The translations under genes were made by a program, and so were the position numbers. The notes under the pieces are model-generated. The model did not search any database and was not told where the DNA came from. It saw only the letters and a program-made list of their open reading frames with translations. Positions 57,310 through 64,000 of a DNA stretch of 64,000 bases are shown here, one piece after another. Origin of the DNA: Polyporus tsugae (Eukaryota > Basidiomycota > Agaricomycetes > Polyporales > Polyporaceae); contig JAHRBS010000003.1 of the NCBI GenBank assembly GCA_024305745.1, forward strand, positions 868,001-932,000. Reading direction: 5' to 3'. How positions within the stretch are numbered: position 1 is the stretch's first letter; each line of letters begins with the position of its first letter.

Positions 57310-58341
57310 TCATGACAAGAGCGCGAACACAGCAGCAGTGAGGCCCAGCGCCGCCATGCCGAACAAGACGTTGACCTGTGCGCCGAGAGCGCCGTTGCCA
57401 TTGCCGCTCGAGCTTGTCGTGGGCGCCACACTCGTCACCGTGATAGTGGACACCGCGCTGCGCGTAGTGCTCGAGCTAGAAGGCGTGGTCGCGACCGAGG
57501 ACGATGATGAGGCTGAGGAAGAAGCTGAGGACGAGGTTGAAGACGAGGCTGAGGACGAGGTCGAAGACGAGGCTGAGGCCGAGGTGGAGCCCGAGCTGCT
57601 CGCTGTCGTGCTTGAGCTTGAGCTCGAGCTCGCAGAAGTCGACGAGCTACCGCCGCTCAAGTAGCTAGGCGGGGGGACGACCTTGGACTGGTCGACGAGT
57701 GCGCCGAGGCCCCAAGGGATCTTCTGTCCGTCGGGCTGGGTGTCGTTCGCGGGGGCCGTTACGGAGCCGTCGGCCGCGGCGATCGTGAAGCGCGTCGTCC
57801 AGGTGAGGTTCTTGGGCGCGGCGGGCGTCGAGAACTGATAGAAGTAGATCGCGGAGTTGGGGTTGACCTGCACGGACGCAACGCGCATACGTCAGTGTCG
57901 CTGGCGGGGAAACCGTGCGCCTCAAAGGGGCGCACGTTGAAGAGTGCGACTCACATCGGGGCAGGAGAATGTGTAGCTCGTGGTCGTGGTGCTCGTACCG
58001 TCAAGCTTCACGATGGCTGTACGCGCACCCTGATTCAATGGTCTATTCAACTCCAGAGCGTACTGGTACTCACTGGTAACGGGGACCATGTTCCAGTTGT
58101 TTCCCGACATGAGCTGCACGTTCATTTCCTTCCACTGGCCTGATGGGTCAGGCGTCCAGGCAAACTTGCAATCTCCGCCCTCCTTGAACACATCTTTCGG
58201 GCCCGGCGCGGTCGGAATAGCTCCGGGGACAACAGCGCCGGTCGTCGCAAATGTGTTGATGTCCTTCGCCGGTGTGAGAGCGGCGTTGACGATGCCTTGC
58301 CCGGCGAGCGCGTGGTTGAAGACAGCGTTGAATCCACGCAT
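57310..58341 (-). CDS. Kre9/Knh1-like Ser/Thr-rich GPI-anchored cell-wall protein
   Basis: Exons 58341-57955 and 57867-57310 give 314 residues. The conserved N-terminal Ig-like domain (Pfam Kre9_KNH) is seen as APGPKDVFKEGGDCKFAWTP, QWKEMNVQLMSGNNWNMVPV and YTFSCPD|VNPNSAIYFYQFS, then RFTIAAADGS and DGQKIPWGLGALV. A pure Ser/Thr/Ala stalk of about 100 residues is the O-glycosylation region. The C-terminus SGNGNGALGAQV followed by a hydrophobic end (FGMAALGLTAAVFALLS) fits a GPI-anchor signal. Members sit in the plasma membrane or wall and relate to beta-glucan assembly. The start at 58341 gives only a weakly hydrophobic leader (MRGFNAVFNHALAG), so a signal-peptide exon further upstream may be missing or the leader may have degenerated. 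Confidence 0.82.
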
Positions 58342-60207
58342 ATGGTATGAAAGGGTGTGGGGTATAGGTTTTGACTTTGTGAATGTGAAGCGTCGTGGAG
58401 TAACCCAAGCAGAGCATGCCAAAAATATCTCAGTCAGTTCGACGTCGATGTTCTTCCAAGGCGCGCAAGATCGAGGAAAGTGGGACGTACCGACGTTGAT
58501 CAAGTTGCCGGACTGGTTCAAAGCAGCACAACTGGAGGACGAAGGTAGAAAGAGGAATGAACGCGGCCCCGAACGTTCGAGCGGGGGAAGAGAAGGAGTG
58601 AAGGGAGGGATTCTTGAGAAGGATGGCCACCGGAATCGCGACTTTATACTCCGCCACCCAGCGACATAACGGCACATCGTGGCCCTTGTGGGTGATGTAC
58701 CGCCTCAGCCGCATGCGCAGGCGTGATTGGAGCCTCGCTAACAGCACTATGCATAGCAAACTGTGGAATGAACGGCCGTAGAGTTCTTGTGAGACCCGAA
58801 TGGGCGTCCTGACTGTACTGAACTGGGTAGGGTCATCAGGGGAATAGTCAAGCAAATGTCGGAGCTTCTTGAGACTGCGAATGTAGAAAACATGGGGGAT
58901 AGGTTTCGCTAGCGTCGATGGAAATGTAATGTAGAGATCTGTGTGATTGATCGGATGCTCGACGTTGATCACTGATGCAACAGGCGGTTAGGCACAGCCA
59001 CTCGTGCATTACTGTATGTTCGCTGGTACTTAGTAACTTAGTAGCCTATTCGAACTGTTTTGGCGTTAGAAGCTGCAACAAAGGAATGCCAGATGAATTG
59101 CCCACAGATTGGCGTGATTGCGCGCGAAGTGGTCTTGACTCCCGACGATGGCATGGGCATTTCCGATAGAGAAGACAAGTTTGCTGTGGCAGCGCTATGT
59201 AACATCAGGCCGCATGCCCTCATGATCGGTGTTTGCGATGCAAAATTGAAGGGTGAGACGATTCCGACATGCGGCTGGATGATGTGGGAATGTAGTAGGC
59301 AAACACTCTGCGCCCACGGGCGCAGGCAATGCGTATCGAAAGGTGAGGACTCGGACGCCGGACAAAAGCATGTCCTATGCTGTTGACACTGTTTAGTAGT
59401 ATGAGCCTGAAAGATACATTAAACACATCTCCACTCACCAGGTTGAGCACCAAAGGACTGAGACAAAGAAGAAAGGTGTATGCTCAGCGAACGTCACTCT
59501 GAACATTTGCATCACGAACTCACCTTCAGATTCAAGGACGCTCAATCTCCGGTCCATGTTCTGATGTCTTTTTGCCTTGTCTTACTTCCGTCGCCACATG
59601 CTAGGTCGCGAATTAAGAGGGTTGAGCATAACACTGCTCACCAGGGGCGAACCCGTCATCTCCTGACTTCATAGCTGAATGGCGAGTAGACAAGAGTGCG
59701 GAGTAACAGCATGTAAGACGTGTGGAAAGGCTCACAAACGTTTTGGTCCTCCAGCACCCCAAGCGCATTTTAGTCTTCCCCAGCCATCAGGTTGCGATAG
59801 GTGTCGGTCGGCCCAGAGGAGCCAGACAGAGCTCCGCTGGTCCCGCTACCCCGAAAACGTATCAAGGGAATGCATCATCCCCTCTCACGTCTAGGAGGGT
59901 CAGGGAAAGATCTTCAAGGACGTCCAAAACCTGCCTGGCAAGTACCCGAAGCGAGCTGGACGGGCTCGCGGGATCTCACGTCACCCAATGTCCGCGCGTG
60001 CCGCAACACCGCCGAGTACGCAACGATTCTAGCTCACCTCCGTCTTGTTGTTTGGTCCCAATCACCGGACACAAGGACGCGTTTCCCACTCAGTAGTCGT
60101 CGTGCGACGTGCGTCTAGGAGAACCTTCAGGCTTGACCAACTACTGAGGTCGCACGATCTCCATTACACACCCGAGGGCGCATATAGTCATACACACGGC
60201 ACATACA
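58342..60207. other. Intergenic
   Basis: No gene is supported. A possible upstream exon of the wall protein may lie in 58342-58680. A tRNA-3'-end-like fragment near 59640-59680 (- strand, GGGTTCGCCC) is degenerate. The rest has no recognisable signal. Confidence 0.45.
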
Positions 60208-61044
60208 CTAGCAATCCTCGACGCGATGTATCTAGAACAAACAGTCAGCCTATGGCGGGAAATGGATGGCACGCGCACTCACCTCTGCCGCAAGCCTCGT
60301 CCACTCGGTCAACGACCTGAGGTACTCATCCCGCGCCTCGTCGACCGGGATGTCCGGGTGCCACAGAACGAAGGACGAGAACGTTGAAACCGGCTGCAAA
60401 ACGCGTGTCGCACCCTGTTTCGATGGCGCAGCGCCGTCCACGCCCTCGTCCTCCACCTCAACCACCTCCGGCTCTTGCGCGCGTTTTGACCGACGCGTCG
60501 TCCTTCCCTTCGATTTTGGCTTCCTCTCCTCTTCACGCGTCTGAATCCTGGACACGGCGCCCTTGTTCTTCACGTCGCCGGAAGGGGCACGTAAGACGAT
60601 ACCCGTATACCCTTCCGGGAGGTCGACCTCTACGCCGTGCATTGCGCGACCCCTGAACGAGGCCGCGAAGTGGCGTGAATCGGCATGGGATGAGTTCGTG
60701 GTATTGTCTTGGCTGGCATGCACGTTCACATCCACATCCACGTCCATCAGAGTCGAGGACGAGGCAAGGGTGGCGACAGAGGACGAAGAGGCATGAGCGG
60801 AAGAACCGGCGACAAGAGTGGATTGTGAATCTGTGGAGTCTTGGGACTCGGATAGTGGCAGCGGGGTTGGAGGAGGTCTCTCATTGCGTCCATACGTTGG
60901 TTCCGATGTGGGTTTAATGCGAAAATAAGTGGAGATGGGTGCAGGACCGGAGTATGCGATATGGAAAGGCATGAGGTGCGGCGTGGACGAGGACAATGGG
61001 CGATCATGCGACGCGACTTTCAAGGCGGGAGGAGTACTGGACAT
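60208..61044 (-). CDS. RNH203: Ribonuclease H2 subunit C
   Basis: Exons 61044-60283 and 60231-60208 give 261 residues. The RNase H2C fold is seen as HLMPFHIAYSGPAPISTYFR near residue 23, then after a Ser-rich insert AASFRGRAMHGVEVDLPEGY and TGIVLRAPSGD, a basic KSKGRTTRRSKR stretch, and FSSFVLWHPDIPVDEARDEY with a closing helix SLTEWTRLAAE. The last intron (51 bases, GTGAGT, GCTGAC branch, TTCTAG) gives the tail IHRVEDC; without it the frame ends in unrelated SARAIHFPP. RNase H2 is a nuclear A-B-C heterotrimer that removes ribonucleotides from DNA and RNA-DNA hybrids; C is a structural subunit without catalytic residues. The insert makes it longer than yeast Rnh203. It shares a short upstream region with the tRNA-Leu. 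Confidence 0.87.
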
Positions 61045-61183
61045 TTTTTAACAATCCAGAGAGTGTGTAGGACAGCCAGCAGAGGAATGGAGCCGGCTAC
61101 GCAGCGGTACAAATATGCCACTGTACAGTGACAGTTCAGCAGCCTGCCCTGAAGCCTTCTTGAACCCTGGTCGGCCATAAAAA

Positions 61184-61274
61184 TGACAACAGTGGGATTC
61201 GAACCCACGCCCTTTCGGACCAGATGCTTGTGCAAGCCTGATTCTGGCGCCTTAGACCGCTCGGCCATATTGCC
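61184..61274 (-). tRNA. tRNA-Leu(CAG) with an 11-base intron
   Basis: Acceptor GGCAATA pairs with TGTTGTC, the D arm is of Leu type (GCCGAGCGGTCTAAGGC), and the anticodon stem is CCAGA/TCTGG. The 18-base loop becomes ATCAGGA after removing CTTGCACAAGC, giving anticodon CAG. There is a long variable arm (TCC-GAAA-GGGC), T arm GTGGG-TTCGAAT-CCCAC and discriminator A. A T5 terminator follows at 61179-61183. The intron can fold with G37 as GCTTG/CAAGC. Confidence 0.93.
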
Positions 61275-61475
61275 ATACCTCAGTACCAAAGGTATTACTG
61301 TATAATCGCTTGTGGTCCACAAACACAGCCTGCCACGATGCCTTCTGGCACTGCGGTGCCTCGTTCCCACCCGGCTTGGAACCAATTGGCCCCAACTTCC
61401 CATACAGATGTAGACCTACAAAGTCCTAGTCCATGCCATACGGCGCTGCTTAGACAAACTTGGTGATTTCTCGTG

Positions 61476-63391
61476 ATGGCACCAGTCTTTCAGCTACAAG
61501 ACCTCCCTGCCGACCTGTTGTTCCAGATTTTCGCATTTCTAGACATTCGCGATATCGTGCACCTCAGAAACGTCCGTAGAACTTCGATATCTTCTTTCTA
61601 TCTGAGTACACTGACACCTCGCTCTGTATTGCTTACAGACTTGTAAAGCTCTCGAAGACGTCACTCGCGATCGCAGCGTTTGGCACCATGCCTTATCTAC
61701 GCGCTTCCTGCAGAAGGGTTTTCCTACCCCTGGTATCAAAAACCACAACGTCTCCTCACTATCGGCCGGGGAGCTCGAGCGACTGACGATCCGGGCTAGT
61801 CGGTACTGGTCCAACTGGACATCTTCCCAGCCCCAATGCTACACCCGCCTCGACATCCGGCCAACAGCGAGACCTTGGTCATCCCTTCCAAGCCATCGCA
61901 ATCTAGCCGTCGAGTTTCTTCCATGGCTGGACGGTCGTTACCTGCTCACATTGACTCTGTACACGACATCATCCGATCGCGAAAGCCGCAGGTTCTCGTT
62001 CCAATGCTGGGATCTCGCTCGGAACCCGGCCCAGGGAGAACCGACCAAGATCGCCGAGTTGCTCGTCTCAGGCTTGCTGAGCTACTCAGTGAACACCTCA
62101 CCAGACAGTCCAAGCGTGCTCGCAGTCACTGTACGCGGCGGGGATCATTCGTAAATATCCTTCACCTACAATCGCTGTGGTTGATTTGACGTATGTGACT
62201 GTAGATATATTACCACGACATACACCATCGACTTCGCGACCCCTGACACGGACCCCTGGTTCCGGCGTACGAGCCAGTTTCCGAGCATCCGCCGGATACT
62301 GGGTTTCGAAGATTCTCGTGTGGTAGTCACGGACGAGAGTAACGTTGTTCGTGTGGCCGACATCGACTCCGAAGCCTGGATTTGTGCGCTCAAGGTCCCA
62401 TTGACACATACAGATCCAACTTTGCATCTTCCTGTACGTATCATACAATCGTGGTGCATCATACGTTCACATCACTTCTCCCGACACACGAAACTGACAT
62501 AGTTATAATTTCGCACGTATCTAGGAACAGCAATGTCTAGGATACCAGTTTTTCGACGAGTTCGTCGTGACGTTTTGCAAGCAATGGATATACTTGTATC
62601 ACATCCCAGACTCCCTCGCCTCATCACCATTGCACAACGACGACCACGCCCTCGCGGCTCCCCCTCCCCTCGAACCAATCGCGGAATACAAGTGGCGCTG
62701 GCGCATCGATAGCATCACCGTCAACCCCCGCCGCCAACGCCCTCACACCACTTCCCACTCCGAACCCACCCCGCCCGCGATCGACCTCCTTATGCGGTTC
62801 GACACCTGGTTCCCCTGGCCCGTCAACATCCTCCACCACTTCGTCCTCCCGCCCAACCCGTCCTTCTCCCGCACCGCCTTCTCCCGCACCGCCCCCGAGA
62901 CGTTCCCATACCTCTGCTCACCGTCGTCTGGGGACGAGCCCCTCATGGTACATGCGATCCCGTCTCCCCTGCGCCTCTTCACGCCGTCGGACATGGTCCT
63001 CGGGACATACGGCACCGCCCTCTGGCTGGACGCGTCGACGGACGCGATGACGCCCTCGCAGGCAGGCGACAGGGGGCAGCGCATCGCGACCAAGTTCCTT
63101 ACGCCTACCCTTGTCACTTTCGGTGTGAAGGCCGGCGAGGGCGCCCAGGACGACCAGGTGAGCCCGGGGATGGTCGACCCGGCGCTGATGAACGCGATGA
63201 CCGCGATGGCGCTGGACGAGCAGAGCGAGGCGAGGATGGAGGACCGCGGCGTGAGCGTCTTGCATTCCCAGGAGACGCACGAGCTGTGGAATAGGGTGGC
63301 GGTGAACGAGGAGGAGGGGCAGGTTGCTGTCGGATATGTGGACGGGCGGGTTTCGGTGTATATATATGCACCGCCTGAGAGGGCAGAGTAG
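61476..63391 (+). CDS. F-box protein (agaricomycete type) with probable beta-propeller C-terminus
   Basis: Four exons: 61476-61571, 61639-62150, 62205-62433 and 62525-63391, giving 567 residues. The F-box is split by intron 1: LQDLPADLLFQIFAFLDIRD, IVHLRN|TCKALEDVTRD and SVWHHAL. Downstream are SRYWSNWTS, repeated beta-strand-like blocks (RYLLTLTLYTTSS, SFQCWDLARN, VVVTDESNVVRVADIDSEAW, FFDEFVVTFCKQWIYLY) and a final GQVAVGYVDGRVSVYIY, the usual layout of mushroom F-box proteins with a WD/Kelch-like region. F-box proteins bind Skp1 in SCF ubiquitin ligases and choose substrates; the substrate is unknown. It is the only F-box gene in the window and, like the BTB genes, belongs to a class of ubiquitin-ligase adaptors often expanded in Agaricomycetes. 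Confidence 0.88.
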
Positions 63392-64000
63392 GATGCGTCA
63401 CTAAGTTGCACAATTGGCCGGCTGGTGTTATATGCTGACATTCCTGAGACTGATAGTCGACTGCAACCTTAGTACAATGTATGGGAAGTGCTTGTAGGTT
63501 ATCAATAGCTATATCGTCGCGGAACCACAGGCAATGAAACATTTTGTTTTTATCCGTCTACACCTAAAGACCAGGCCCAAGGTCATAATATCCCCCGAGT
63601 GCACGAAAACTCGAGGAAGAATAATGAAGGGAGGGAAGAAAAATATATTGAGACCCGTAGGTCTACCACTCCGGGAAAGCGTGTCATCCTTGCGCAGGTA
63701 TGTCACCCCGAAGGGGACATCCTCGGGATCTGGGGCAGCCGATCGGAGAGCGGGTTTCTGTATTTTGCTCGAGTCGCGGGTGGCTCTCGCTTGTCGCAAC
63801 CGAACAGGGGGCTGATCGCGATCGGTTGCACGGCCACACAGGCTGAGCTTGGTCACAAAAGTACAGTACATCCCAGAATGAAATACAATGTGAATGTACA
63901 TGAACTCTGCTATGGATACAACACATACAGGTCATGACTAACATGAAGCAGAACATACGAAGATTACGGATGATGAACGAAAACATTACAATAGTACTCG
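63392..64000. other. Intergenic to window end
   Basis: 3' UTR of the F-box gene, then nothing recognisable on either strand. Confidence 0.5.

Noticed and set aside
59630..59690. tRNA-3'-end-like sequence on the - strand (CAGGAGATGACGGGTTCGCCCC)
   Set aside because: The T stem does not pair fully and no acceptor or anticodon stem is found; at most a decayed tRNA fragment.
1..64000. CRISPR arrays, bacterial operons or complete transposons
   Set aside because: The sequence is fungal with spliceosomal introns; no spaced palindromic repeats, transposase, reverse transcriptase or terminal repeats were seen.

Overview
The window looks like nuclear DNA of an agaricomycete basidiomycete, most likely a polypore-type fungus. 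The genes carry many short introns (about 45-80 bases, GT..AG, often with a CTGAC/CTRAY branch site). Coding regions are GC-rich with standard codon meaning, and a tRNA-Leu(CAG) shows that CUG is leucine. Families such as VPS9, the REG1-like PP1 subunit, the PACT-domain spindle-pole protein, Crd1, RNase H2C and agaricomycete-type F-box and BTB proteins are all present. Exon coordinates were worked out by hand from splice signals, reading phase and agreement between paralogues.

Layout. Bases 1-33,200 hold a dense array of BTB/POZ genes: one partial gene at the left edge, five apparently intact double-BTB genes (573-2181, 2364-4053, 6134-7865, 8529-10271, 21150-22862) and four decayed or truncated ones (4180-5571, 18911-19941, 26548-28154, 31074-33158). 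Conserved single-copy genes lie between them: a REG1/DUF1752-type PP1 regulatory subunit (11835-15545) and VPS9, the Rab5 GEF (23361-26105). The relic of an aminoglycoside-phosphotransferase-like kinase lies at 28.8-29.5 kb. Two near-identical tRNA-Arg(ACG) genes, each with a 7-base intron, sit beside decayed BTB loci.

Bases 33,500-49,000 are a conserved block: cardiolipin synthase (33519-34689), a large PACT/pericentrin-type spindle-pole coiled-coil protein (34989-40858), a RING/coiled-coil E3-type protein (41722-43213), an unrecognised coiled-coil protein (43997-46424) and nitronate monooxygenase (47530-48869).

Bases 50,000-57,000 hold a second BTB cluster of four single-BTB genes. From 57,300 to the end are a Kre9/Knh1-like GPI-anchored wall protein, RNase H2 subunit C, a tRNA-Leu with an 11-base intron and an F-box protein.

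The main theme is a lineage-specific BTB expansion: 14 loci in 64 kb, falling into about five sequence subfamilies. Members share three traits that standard ORF calling would miss. First, a phase-0 intron lies a few codons before the stop, leaving a tiny last exon that starts V/I-x-L. Second, a C-terminal cysteine pair (usually CxxC) is followed by a helix. Third, in many members two BTB folds lie in one chain. Fresh tandem duplicates sit beside copies broken by single stops or frameshifts, which points to rapid birth and death of genes. One gene (53914-55077) has its ATG assembled by splicing.
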